Shown here: one piece after another, positions 1-11,013 of the stretch | Layout of the letters: each line of letters starts with the position of its first letter | Numbering within the stretch: position 1 is the stretch's first letter | Assembly: GCA_021464245.1 (NCBI GenBank) | Contig: JADCRB010000035.1 | Location: 1,135,583-1,199,582, forward strand | Source of the DNA: Carallia brachiata | Taxonomy: Eukaryota; Streptophyta; Magnoliopsida; Malpighiales; Rhizophoraceae | Length of the DNA: 64,000 nt | Direction: 5' to 3' | Notes under the pieces: model-generated | What the model saw: only the letters and a program-made list of their open reading frames with translations | Database searches by the model: none | What the model was told of the DNA's origin: nothing | Program-made: the position numbers and the translations under genes

Positions 1-523
1 TTTGCGTTTATTAGTTCCATAAAACCATTTGTGCCATGAATAAAGAGTCTAAATCACTTCATTACATGCAAATAAGTGATTTTCTTTCATTTTAATGACT
101 TATTTAACCCAAATTACACTTAAATGAAGCATTAATGCTTACAAAAACCTTTAATTTCAATGCAAAAAGCATTTTCAACAACTTTTGGGGAGTTAAATGC
201 ACTAAATTTCATCTAATAAGTATGCAATTGATCATGATTTGCCTTTATTAGTTGTATAAAATCATTTGTGGTATGAATAAAGAGTCTAAATCACTTCATT
301 TCATCCAAAGAAGTGAATTTCTTTCATTTTAATGGCTTATTTAACACAAATTACACTTAAATAAAGCATTAATACTTACAAAAACCTTTAATTTCAATGC
401 AAAACGCCTTTTCAACACCTTTTGGGAGTTGAATGCATTAAATTCCATCAAATAAGTATGCAATTGATCATGATTTGCGTTTGTTACATGCATAAAACCA
501 TTTTTGGCATGAATAAGGAGTCT

Positions 524-555
524 AAATCACTTCATTTCATGCAAATAAGTGATTT
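524..555. other. Hairpin-forming inverted repeat in each monomer (reference copy)
   Basis: The left arm AAATCACTT (524-532) is the exact reverse complement of the right arm AAGTGATTT (547-555). After one unpaired C, an inner ATTT (534-537) can pair with AAAT (543-546) around the loop CATGC. The result is a 13-bp stem with a one-base bulge. In Q- and U-type copies reading CAAAGAAGTG, the outer arms lengthen to a perfect 10 bp (AAATCACTTC with GAAGTGATTT). Types with AAATGACTT lose one pair, and S-type copies with AAGTGAGTTT weaken the outer stem. The element is in most monomers, but no biological role is shown by the sequence alone. Confidence 0.8.
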
Positions 556-599
556 TCTTTCATTTTAATGGCTTATTTAACCCAAATTACACTTAAATG

Positions 600-613
600 A
601 AGCATTAATGCTT
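600..613. other. 14-bp perfect palindrome AAGCATTAATGCTT (reference copy)
   Basis: AAGCATTAATGCTT equals its own reverse complement and appears in the majority of monomers at the same phase. R-type monomers carry GATGCATTAATGCTTAT, which keeps the 10-bp core GCATTAATGC. U-type copies with TGTAGCATTAATGCTTA keep 12 bp. The divergent right-end subfamily often has AAACATTAATGCTT, which breaks the outer pairs. Such dyads can form cruciforms or bind dimeric proteins, but nothing here shows that they do. Confidence 0.85.
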
Positions 614-631
614 ACAAAAACATGTAATTTC

Positions 632-646
632 AATGCAAAACGCATT
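632..646. other. Short inverted repeat AATGC-(5 nt)-GCATT (reference copy)
   Basis: AATGC (632-636) and GCATT (642-646) flank five A-rich bases. The loop is AAAAC or AAAAA depending on monomer type, yet the arms stay complementary in most copies. R-type monomers read TTGAAAAAGCATT, which destroys the left arm. It is a small dyad of uncertain significance. Confidence 0.6.
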
Positions 647-1641
647 TTAACACCCTTTGGGTAGTTAAATGCACCAAATTTCATCTAATAAGTATGCAAT
701 TGATCATGATTTACGTTTATTAGTTGCATAAAACCATTTGTGGCATGAATAAAGAGTCTAAATGACTTCATTTCATGCAAAGAAGTGATTTTCTTTCATT
801 TTAATGTCTTATTTAACCCAAATTACACTTAAATGTAGCATTAATGCTTACAAAAACCTTTAACTTCAACGTAAAAAGCATTTTCAACACCTTTTGGGGA
901 GTTAAAGGCATTAATTCCATCTAATAAGTGTGCAATTGATCATGATTTGCATTTATTTGTTCCATAAAACCATTTGTGGCATGAATAAATAGTCTAAATC
1001 ACTTCATTTCATGCAAAAAAGTGAGTTTCTTACATATTAATGGCTTATTTAACCCAAATTACACTTCAATGAAGCATTAATGCTTACAAAAACATTTAAT
1101 TTCAATGCAAAACGCATTTTAACACCCTTTGGGTAGTTAAATGCACCAAATTTCATCTAATAAGTGTGCAATTGATCATGATTTACCTTTATTAGTTGCA
1201 TAAAACCATTTGTGGCATGAATAAAGAGTCTAAATAACTTCATTTCATGCAAAGAAATGATTTTCTTTCATTTTAATGTCTTATTTAACCCAAATTACAC
1301 TTAAATGAAGCATTAATGCTTACAAAAACCTTTAACTTCTATGAAAAAAGCATTTTCAACGCCTTTTGGGGAGTTAAATGCATTAATTCCATCTAATAAG
1401 TGTGCAATTGATCATGATTTGCATTTATTTGTTCCATAAAACCATTTGTGGCATGATTAAATAGTCTAAATCACTTCATTTCATACAAAAAAGTGAGTTT
1501 CTTACATATTAATGGCTTATTTAACCCAAATTACACTTCAATGAAGCATTAATGCTTACAAAAACCTTTAATTTCAATGCAAAACGCATTTTCAACACCT
1601 TTTGGGGAGTTGAATGCATTAAATTCTATCTAATAAGCGTG

Positions 1642-4600
1642 CAATTGATCATGATTTGCATTTGTTACTTGCATAAAACCATTTGTGGTATGAATAAAGA
1701 GTCTAAATCACTTCATTTCATACAAATAAGTGATTTTCTTTCATTTTAATGGCTTATTTAACCCAAATTACACTTAAATGAAGCATTAATGCTTACAAAA
1801 ACCTTTAATTCCAATGCAAAAAGCATTTTCAACGCCTTTTGGGGAGTTGAATGCATTAAATTCCATCTAATAAGTGTGCAATTGATCATGATTTGCATTT
1901 GTTACTTGCATAAAACCATTTGTGGCATGAATAAAGAGTTTAGATGACTTCATTTCATACAAATAAGTGATTTTCTTTCATTTTAATTGCTTATTTAACC
2001 CAAATTACACTTAAATGATGCATTAATGCTTATAAAAACCATTAATTTCAATTGAAAAAGCATTTTCAACACTTTTTGGGGAGTTAAAACCATTAAATTA
2101 CATCTAATAATTGTGCAATTGATCATGATTTACGTTTATTAGTTCCATAAAACCATTTGTGCCATGAATAAAGAGTTTAAATCACTTCATTACATGCAAA
2201 TAAGTGATTTTCTTTCATTTTAATGACTTATTTAACTCAAATTACACTTAAATGAAGCATTAATGCTTACAAAAACCTTTAATTTCAATGCAAAAAGCAT
2301 TTTCAACAACTTTTGGGGAGTTAAATGCACTAAATTTCATCTAATAAGTATGCAATTGATCATGATTTGCCTTTATTAGTTGTATAAAATCGTTTGTGGT
2401 ATGAATAAAGAGTCTAAATCACTTCATTTCATACAAAGAAGTGATTTTCTTTCATTTTAATAGCTTATTTAACCCAAATTACACTTAAATGAAGCATTAA
2501 TGCTTTTAAAAACCTTTAATTTCAATGCAAAATGCATTTTCAACACCTTTTGGGTAGTTGAATGCATTAAATTCCATCTAATAAGTGTGCAATTGATCAT
2601 GATTTGCATTTATTTGTTCCATAAAACCATTTGTGGCATGAATAAATAGTCTAAATCACTTCATTTCATACAAAAAAGTGAGTTTCTTACAAATTAATGG
2701 CTTATTTAACCCAAATTACACTTCAATGAAGCATTAATGCTTACAAAAACCTTTAATTCGAATGCAAAAAGCATTTTCAACGCCTTTTGGGGAGTTGAAT
2801 GCATTAAATTCCATCTAATAAGTGTGCAATTGATCATGATTTGCATTTGTTACTTGCATAAAACCATTTGTGGTATGAATAAAGAGTTTAGATGACTTCA
2901 TTTCATGCAAATAAGTGATTTTCTTTCATTTTAATTGCTTATTTAACCCAAATTACACTTAAATGATGCATTAATGCTTATAAAAACCATTAATTTCAAT
3001 TGAAAAAGCATTTTCAACACTTTTTGGGGAGTTAAAACCATTACATTACATCTAATAATTGTGCAATTGATCATGATTTACGTTTATTAGTTCCATAAAA
3101 CCATTTGTGCCATGAATAAAGAGTTTAAATCACTTCATTACATGCAAATAAGTGATTTTCTTTCATTTTAATGACTTATTTAACTCAAATTACACTTAAA
3201 TGAAGCATTAATGCTTACAAAAACCTTTAATTTCAATGCAAAAAGCATTTTCAACAACTTTTGGGGAGTTAAATGCACTAAATTTCATCTAATAAGTATG
3301 CAATTGATCATGATTTGCCTTTATTAGTTGTATAAAATCATTTGTGTTATGAATAAAGAGTCTAAATCACTTCATTTCATACAAAGAAGTGATTTTCTTT
3401 CATTTTAATAGCTTATTTAACCCAAATTACACTTAAATGAAGAATTAATGCTTTTAAAAACCTTTAATTTCAATGCAAAATGCATTTTCAACACCTTTTG
3501 GGTAGTTGAATGCATTAAATTCCATCTAATAAGTGTGCAATTGATCATGATTTGCATTTGTTACTTGCTTAAAACCATTTGTAGCATGAATAAAGAGTTT
3601 AGATGACTTCATTTAATGCAAATAAGTGATTTTCTTTCTTTAATTGCTTATTTAACACAAATTACACTTAAATGATGCATTAATGCTTATAAAAACCATT
3701 AATTTCAATTGAAAAAGCATTTTCAACACTTTTTGGGCAGTTGAAAGCATTAAATTCCATCTAATAAGTGTGCAATTGATCATGATTTGCGTTTATTAGT
3801 TCCATAAAACCATTTGTGCCATGAATAAAGAGTCTAAATCACTTCATTACATGCAAATAAGTGATTTTCTTTCATTTTAATGACTTATTTAACTCAAATT
3901 ACACTTAAATGAAGCATTAATGCTTACAAAAACCTTTAATTTCAATGCAAAAAGCATTTTCAACACCTTTTGGGGAGTTAAATGCACTAAATTTCATCTA
4001 ATAAGTATGCAATTGATCATGATTTGCCTTTATTAGTTGTATAAAACCATTTGTGGTATGAATAAAGTCTAAATCACTTCATTTCATGCAAAGAAGTGAT
4101 TTTCTTTCATTTTAATGGCTTATTTAACCCAAATTACACTTAAATGAAGCATTAATGCTTACAAAAACCTTTAACTTCAATGCAAAACGCATTTTCAACA
4201 CCTTTTGGGGAGTTGAATGCATTAAATTCCATCTAATAAGTGTGCAATTGATCATGATTTGTGTTTGTTACTTGCATAAAACCATTTTGGCATGAATAAG
4301 GTCTAAATCACTTCATTTCATGCAAATAAGTGATTTTCTTTCATTTTAATGGCTTATTTAACCCAAATTACACTTAAATGATGCATTAATGCTTATAAAA
4401 ACCATTAATTTCAATTGAAAAAGCATTTTCAACACTTTTTGGGCAGTTGAAAACATTAAATTCCATCTAATAAGTGTGCAATTGATCATGATTTGCGTTT
4501 ATTAGTTCCATAAAACCATTTGTGCCATGAATAAAGAGTCTAAATCACTTCATTACATGCAAATAAGTGATTTTCTTTCATTTTAATGACTTATTTAACC

Positions 4601-6344
4601 CAAATTACACTTAAATGAAGCATTAATGCTTACAAAAACCTTTAATTTCAATGCAAAAAGCATTTTCAACACCTTTTGGGGAGTTAAATGCACTAAATTT
4701 CATCTAATAAGTATGCAATTGATCATGATTTGCCTTTATTAGTTGTATAAAATCATTTGTGGTATGAATAAAGAGTCTAAATCACTTCATTTCATAAAAG
4801 AAGTGATTTCTTTCATTTTAATGGCTTATTTAACCCAAATTACACTTAAATGAAGCATTAATGCTTACAAAAACCTTTAATTTCAATGCAAAACGCATTT
4901 TCAACACCTTTTGGGAGTTGAATGCATTAAATTCCATCAAATAAGTATGCAATTGATCATGATTTGCGTTTGTTACTTGCATAAAACCATTTTGGCATGA
5001 ATAAGAGTCTAAATCACTTCATTTCATGCAAATAAGTGATTTTCTTTCATTTTAATGGCTTATTTAACCCAAATTACACTTAAATGAAGCATTAATGCTT
5101 ACAAAAACCTTTAACTTCAATGCAAAAAGCATTTTCAACACCTTTTGGGGAGTTGAATGCATTAAATTCCATCTAATAAGTGTGCAATTGATCATGATTT
5201 GCATTTGTTACTTGCATAAAACCATTTGTGACATGAATAAAGAGTTTAAATGACTTCATTTCATGCAAATAAGTGATTTTCTTTCATTTTAATTGCTTAT
5301 TTAACCCAAATTACACTTAAATGATGCATTAATGCTTATAAAAACCATTAATTTCAATTGAAAAAGCATTTTCAACTTTTTGGGGAGTTAAAACATTAAA
5401 TTCATCTAATAATGTGCAATTGATCATGATTTACGTTTATTAGTTCCATAAAACCATTTGTGCCATGAATAAAGAGTCTAAATCACTTCATTACATGCAA
5501 AAAGTGATTTTCTTTCATTTTAATGCTTATTTAACCCAAATTACACTTAAATGAAGCATTAATGCTTACAAAAACCTTTAATTCAATGCAAAAAGCATTT
5601 TCAACACCTTTTGGGGAGTTAAAGCATTAAATTCCATCTAATAAGTATGCAATTGATCATGATTTGCATTTATTGTTAAAAACCATTTGTGGTATGAATA
5701 AAAGTCTAAATCACTTCATTTCATGCAAAAAGTGATTTCTTCATTCATTTAATGGCTTATTTAACCCAAATTACACTTAAATGAAGCATTAATGCTTACA
5801 AAAACCTTTAATTTCAATGCAAAACGCATTTTAACACCTTTGGGAGTTAATGCATTAAATTCATCTAATAAGTGTGCAATTGATCATGATTTGCCTTTTA
5901 GTTGCATAAAACCATTTGTGGCATGAATAAAGAGTCTAAATACTTCATTTCATGCAAAGAAGTGATTTTCTTTTCATTTTAATGCTTATTTAACCCAAAT
6001 TACACTTAAATGAAGCATTAATGCTTACAAAAACCTTTAATTTCAATGAAAAAGCATTTTCAACACCTTTTGGGGAGTTAAATGCATTAATTCCATCTAA
6101 TAAGTGTGCAATTGATCATGATTTGCATTTATTGTTCCATAAAACCATTTGTGGCATGAATAAAGAGTCTAAATCACTTCATTTCATACAAAAAGTGATT
6201 TTCTTCATATTTAATGGCTTATTTAACCCAAATTACACTTAAATGAAGCATTAATGCTTACAAAAACCTTTAATTTCAATGCAAAACGCATTTTCAAACA
6301 CCTTTTGGGGAGTTGAATGCATTAAATTCTATCTAATAAGCGTG
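1642..6344. repeat. 20-monomer higher-order repeat, copy 1 (~4.70 kb)
   Basis: The unit begins at the T monomer preceded by TCTATCTAATAAGCG. The order is T, R, P, Q, S-like, R, P, Q, R', P, Q2, V/R chimera, P, Q, V, R, P, S-like, U, S. P-type marks (TTCCATA with GTGCCATG) lie near 2160, 3108, 3820, 4530 and 5460, and the same irregular spacing recurs in the next two units. From 1642 to about 5370 there are few indels; from about 5370 to 6240 there are many one- or two-base losses. There is no gene. Confidence 0.85.
4245..4478. repeat. Chimeric monomer V/R
   Basis: The left half has V-type marks (GTTTGTTACTTGC, CATTTTGGCATGAATAAGG and AATGGCTT). The right half is R' (GATGCATTAATGCTTAT, TTTCAATTGAAAAAGC and GGGCAGTTG). 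The switch lies between AATGGCTT and GATGCATT, just before the central palindrome. The same hybrid occurs at the equivalent place in the next two 20-mer units (from 8915 and near 13570), so it arose before the unit was amplified. Confidence 0.7.
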
Positions 6345-9300
6345 CAATTGATCATGATTTGCATTTGTTACTTGCATAAAACCATTTGTGGTATGAATCA
6401 CATACGTATTAAATAACAAGATCTAAATCACTTCATTTCATATAAGTGATTTTCTTTCATTTTAATGGCTTATTTAACCCAAATTACACTTAAATGAAGC
6501 ATTAATGCTTACAAAAACCTTTAATTCAATGCAAAAAGCATTTTCAACGCCTTTTGGGGAGTTGAATGCATTAAATTCCATCTAATAAGTGTGCAATTGA
6601 TCATGATTTGCATTTGTTACTTGCATAAAACCATTTGTGGCATGAATAAAGAGTTTAGATGACTTCATTTCATGCAAATAAGTGATTTTCTTTCATTTTA
6701 ATTGCTTATTTAACCCAAATTACACTTAAATGATGCATTAATGCTTATAAAAACCATTAATTTCAATTGAAAAAGCATTTTCAACACTTTTTGGGGAGTT
6801 AAAACCATTAAATTACATCTAATAATTGTGCAATTGATCATGATTTACGTTTATTAGTTCCATAAAACCATTTGTGCCATGAAAGAGTTAAATCACTTCA
6901 TTACATGCAAATAAGTGATTTTCTTTCATTTTAATGACTTATTTAACTCAAATTACACTTAAATGAAGCATTAATGCTTACAAAAACCTTTAATTTCAAT
7001 GCAAAAAGCATTTTCAACACTTTTGGGGAGTTAAATGCACTAAATTTCATCTAATAAGTATGCAATTGATCATGATTTGCCTTTATTAGTTGTAAAACCA
7101 TTTGTGGTATGAATAAAGAGTCTAAATCACTTCATTTCATACAAAGAAGTGATTTTCTTTCATTTTAATGCTTATTTAACCCAAATTACACTTAAATGAA
7201 GCATTAATGCTTACAAAACCTTTAATTTCAATGCAAAAGCATTTTCAACACCTTTTGGGAGTTGAATGCATTAAATTCCATCTAATAAGTGTGCAATTGA
7301 TCATGATTTGCATTTATTGTTCCATAAAACCATTTGTGGCATGAATAAAAGTCTAAATCACTTCATTTCATAAAAAGTGATTTTCTTTCATTTTAATGGC
7401 TTATTTAACCCAAATTACACTTAATGAAGCATTAATGCTTACAAAAACCTTTAATTCAATGCAAAAAGCATTTTCAACCCTTTTGGGGAGTTGAATGCAT
7501 TAAATTCCATCTAATAAGTGTGCAATTGATCATGATTTGCATTTGTTACTTGCATAAAACCATTTGTGGTATGAATAAAGAGTTAATGACTTCATTTCAT
7601 GCAAATAAGTGATTTTCTTTCATTTTAATGCTTATTTAACCCAAATTACACTTAAATGAGCATTAATGCTTAAAAACCTTAATTTCAATGAAAAAGCATT
7701 TTCAACACTTTTGGGGAGTTAAAACATTAATTATCTAATAATGTGCAATTGATCATGATTACGTTTATTAGTTCCATAAAACCATTTGTGCATGAATAAA
7801 GAGTTAAATCACTTCATTACATGCAAATAAGTGATTTTCTTTCATTTTAATGACTTATTTAACCAAATTACACTTAAATGAAGCATTAATGCTTACAAAA
7901 ACCTTTAATTTCAATGCAAAAAGCATTTTCAACACCTTTTGGGGAGTTAAATGCATTAAATTCATCTAATAAGTATGCAATTGATCATGATTTGCCTTTA
8001 TTAGTTGTATAAAACATTTGTGTTGAATAAAGAGTCTAAATCACTTCATTTCATACAAAAAGTGATTTTCTTTCATTTTAATAGCTTATTTAACCCAAAT
8101 TACACTTAAATGAAGCATTAATGCTTAAAAACCTTTAATTTCAATGCAAAAGCATTTTCAACACCTTTTGGGTAGTTGAATGCATTAAATTCCATCTAAT
8201 AAGTGTGCAATTGATCATGATTTGCATTTGTTACTTGCATAAAACCATTTGTGCATGAATAAAGAGTTTAGATGACTTCATTTATGCAAATAAGTGATTT
8301 TCTTTCATTTTAATTGCTTATTTAACCAAATTACACTTAAATGATGCATTAATGCTTATAAAAACCATTAATTTCAATTGAAAAAGCATTTTCAACACTT
8401 TTGGGCAGTTGAAAGCATTAAATTCCATCTAATAAGTGTGCAATTGATCATGATTTGCGTTTATTAGTTCCATAAAACCATTTGTGCCATGAATAAAGAG
8501 TCTAAATCACTTCATTACATGCAAATAAGTGATTTTCTTTCATTTTAATGACTTATTTAACTCAAATTACACTTAAATGAAGCATTAATGCTTACAAAAA
8601 CCTTTAATTTCAATGCAAAAAGCATTTTCAACACCTTTTGGGGAGTTAAATGCACTAAATTTCATCTAATAAGTATGCAATTGATCATGATTTGCCTTTA
8701 TTAGTTGTATAAAACCATTTGTGGTATGAATATACAGTCTAAATCACTTCATTTCATGCAAAGAAGTGATTTTCTTTCATTTTAATGGCTTATTTAACCC
8801 AAATTACACTTAAATGAAGCATTAATGCTTACAAAAACCTTTAACTTCAATGCAAAACGCATTTTCAACACCTTTTGGGGAGTTGAATGCATTAAATTCC
8901 ATCTAATAAGTGTGCAATTGATCATGATTTGTGTTTGTTACTTGCATAAAACCATTTTTGGCATGAATAAGGAGTCTAAATCACTTCATTTCATGCAAAT
9001 AAGTGATTTTCTTTCATTTTAATGGCTTATTTAACCCAAATTACACTTAAATGATGCATTAATGCTTATAAAAACCATTAATTTCAATTGAAAAAGCATT
9101 TTCAACACTTTTTGGGCAGTTGAAAGCATTAAATTCCATCTAATAAGTGTGCAATTGATCATGATTTGCGTTTATTAGTTCCATAAAACCATTTGTGCCA
9201 TGAATAAAGAGTCTAAATCACTTCATTACATGCAAATAAGTGATTTTCTTTCATTTTAATGACTTATTTAACCCAAATTACACTTAAATGAAGCATTAAT

Positions 9301-11013
9301 GCTTAAAAACCTTTAATTTCAATGCAAAAAGCATTTTCAACACTTTTGGGGAGTTAAATGCATAAATTCATCTAATAAGTATGCAATTGATCATGATTTG
9401 CCTTTATTAGTTGTATAAAACATTTGTGGTGAATAAAGAGTCTAAATCACTTCATTTCATACAAAGAAGTGATTTCTTTCATTTTAATGACTTATTTAAC
9501 CCAAATTACACTTAAATGAAGCATTAATGCTTACAAAAACCTTTAATTTCAATGCAAAACGCATTTTCAACACCTTTTGGGGTTGAATGCATTAAATTCC
9601 ATCAATAAGTATGCAATTGATCATGATTTGCGTTTGTTACTTGCATAAAACCATTTTGGCATGAATAAGAGTCTAAATCACTTCATTTCATGCAAATAAG
9701 TGATTTTCTTTCATTTTTTAATGGCTTATTTAACCCAAATTACACTTAAATGAAGCATTAATGCTTACAAAAACCTTTAACAATTGCAAAAATTTTCAAC
9801 GCCTTTTGGGGAGTTGAATGCATTAAATTCCATCTAATAAGTGTGCAATTGATCATGATTTGCATTTGTTACTTGCATAAAACCATTTGTGACATGAATA
9901 AAGAGTTAAAACTTCATTTCATGCAAATAAGTGATTTTCTTTCATTTTAATTGCTTATTTAACCCAAATTACACTTAAATGAAGCATTAATGCTTATAAA
10001 AACCATTAATTTCAATGAAAAAGCATTTTCAACACTTTTTTGGGGAGTTAAAGCATTAAATTACATCTAATAATGTGCAATTGATCATGATTTACGTTTA
10101 TTAGTTCATAAAACCATTTGTGCCATGAATAAAGAGTCTAAATCATTCATTCATTACATGCAAATAAGTGATTTTCTTTCATTTTAATGGCTTATTTAAC
10201 CCAAATTACACTTAAATGAAGCATTAATGCTTACAAAAACCTTTAATTCAACAAAAGCATTTTCAACACCTTTTGGGAGTTAATGCATTAATTCCATCTA
10301 ATAAGTGCAATTGATCATGATTTGCATTTATTTGTTCATAAAACCATTTGTGGCATGAATAAATAGTCTAAATCACTTCATTTCATGCAAAAAGTGAGTT
10401 TCTTTCATTTAATGGCTTATTTAACCCAAATTACACTTAAATGAAGCATTAATGCTTACAAAAACATTTAATTTCAATGCAAAACGCATTTTAACACCCT
10501 TTGGGTAGTTAAATGCACCAAATTTCATCTAATAAGTGTGCAATTGATCATGATTTACCTTTATTAGTTGCATAAAACCATTTGTGGCATGAATAAAGAG
10601 TCTAAATAACTTCATTTCATGCAAAGAAGTGATTTTCTTTCATTTTAATGTCTTATTTAACCCAAATTACACTTAAATGAAGCATTAATGCTTACAAAAA
10701 CCTTTAACTTCAATGCAAAAAGCATTTTCAACGCCTTTTGGGGAGTTAAATGCATTAATTCCATCTAATAAGTGTGCAATTGATCATGATTTGCATTTAT
10801 TTGTTCCATAAAACCATTTGTGGCATGAATAAATAGTCTAAATCACTTCATTTCATGCAAAAAAGTGAGTTTTCTTACATTTAATGGCTTATTTAACCCA
10901 AATTACACTTCAATGAAGCATTAATGCTTACAAAAACCTTTAATTTCAATGCAAAACGCATTTTCAACACCTTTTGGGGAGTTGAATGCATTAAATTCTA
11001 TCTAATAAGCGTG
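6345..11013. repeat. 20-monomer higher-order repeat, copy 2 (~4.67 kb)
   Basis: It repeats the monomer order of the unit starting at 1642 with an offset of about 4.66-4.72 kb. P-type marks recur near 6880, 7790, 8490, 9200 and 10120. It again starts with T after TCTATCTAATAAGCG and ends U, S. The V/R chimera recurs at 8915. Stretches 7000-8300 and 9300-10400 are dense in single-base losses, while 8400-9250 is nearly intact. A short non-satellite insertion lies at 6399-6421. Confidence 0.85.
6399..6421. other. 23-nt non-satellite insertion replacing 6 nt of a monomer
   Basis: A T-type monomer should read GTATGAAT-AAAGAG-TCTAAATC. Here the six bases between GTATGAAT and TCTAAATC are replaced by 23 bases that contain the palindrome TACGTA and resemble no other part of the satellite I looked at. 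It could be filler DNA from end joining, the remnant of an excised element, or an assembly error. The equivalent monomers at 1642 and 11014 lack it. Confidence 0.75.

Larger units (their letters stand above)
461..696 (+). repeat. Reference satellite monomer (236 bp, type V)
   Basis: This intact monomer is given as a coordinate reference. It runs from the anchor CAATTGATCATG at 461 to the base before the next anchor at 697. In order it holds the anchor (461-476), the conserved ATAAAACCATTT, the hairpin arms (524-555), the T-rich stretch TTTTCTTTCATTTTAATGG, TTATTTAACCCAAATTACAC, the 14-bp palindrome (600-613), the short inverted repeat (632-646), a G-rich CCCTTTGGG core and the CTAATAAG linker. 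Phase is arbitrary because the true monomer boundary in a tandem array cannot be defined. It carries type-V marks: GCGTTTGTTAC and AACACCCTTTGGGTAG. Confidence 0.95.
1..1641. repeat. Satellite segment: tail of a variant 20-mer HOR
   Basis: The monomer order is P (partial, running off the left edge), Q-like, V (461), U (697), an S/V chimera (933), U (1169) and S (1405). This matches the end of the 20-mer unit at 9382-11013, except that the R and P monomers between V and the S/V chimera are replaced by one U monomer. It therefore looks like the end of an earlier HOR copy that is one monomer shorter. Sequence quality is good here, with few indels. There is no gene. Confidence 0.75.

Noticed and set aside
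160..200. Rho-independent terminators (A/T-rich stem followed by T run)
   Set aside because: The short AATGC/GCATT stem followed by TTTTC occurs in nearly every monomer, is AT-rich, and has no transcription unit. The host is probably eukaryotic.
461..470. CAATTG and TGATCA six-base palindromes in the anchor as regulatory operators
   Set aside because: They are short restriction-site-like palindromes with no gene nearby. They are useful only as phase markers.
538..546. ATGCAAAT octamer (POU/Oct-type site) in many monomers
   Set aside because: The 8-bp match is part of the hairpin loop and arm and is expected by chance in such AT-rich DNA. Without knowing the host or any expression data it supports nothing.
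1552..1749. Recurrent plus-strand open frames of about 62-73 codons starting at ATGCTTACAAAAACC (also at 6021, 8825, 10924, 16282, 16749, 17908, 18814, 20271, 23085, 27406, 40666 and 46222)
   Set aside because: They are the same part of the satellite read in one frame. They appear only where a monomer happens to lack a stop or frameshift, are broken in most copies, and have no gene context. They are not credible genes.
6399..6421. Transposon insertion with target-site duplication
   Set aside because: The insert is 23 bases, replaces six satellite bases, and shows no direct repeats at its ends or terminal inverted repeats long enough to support a mobile element.
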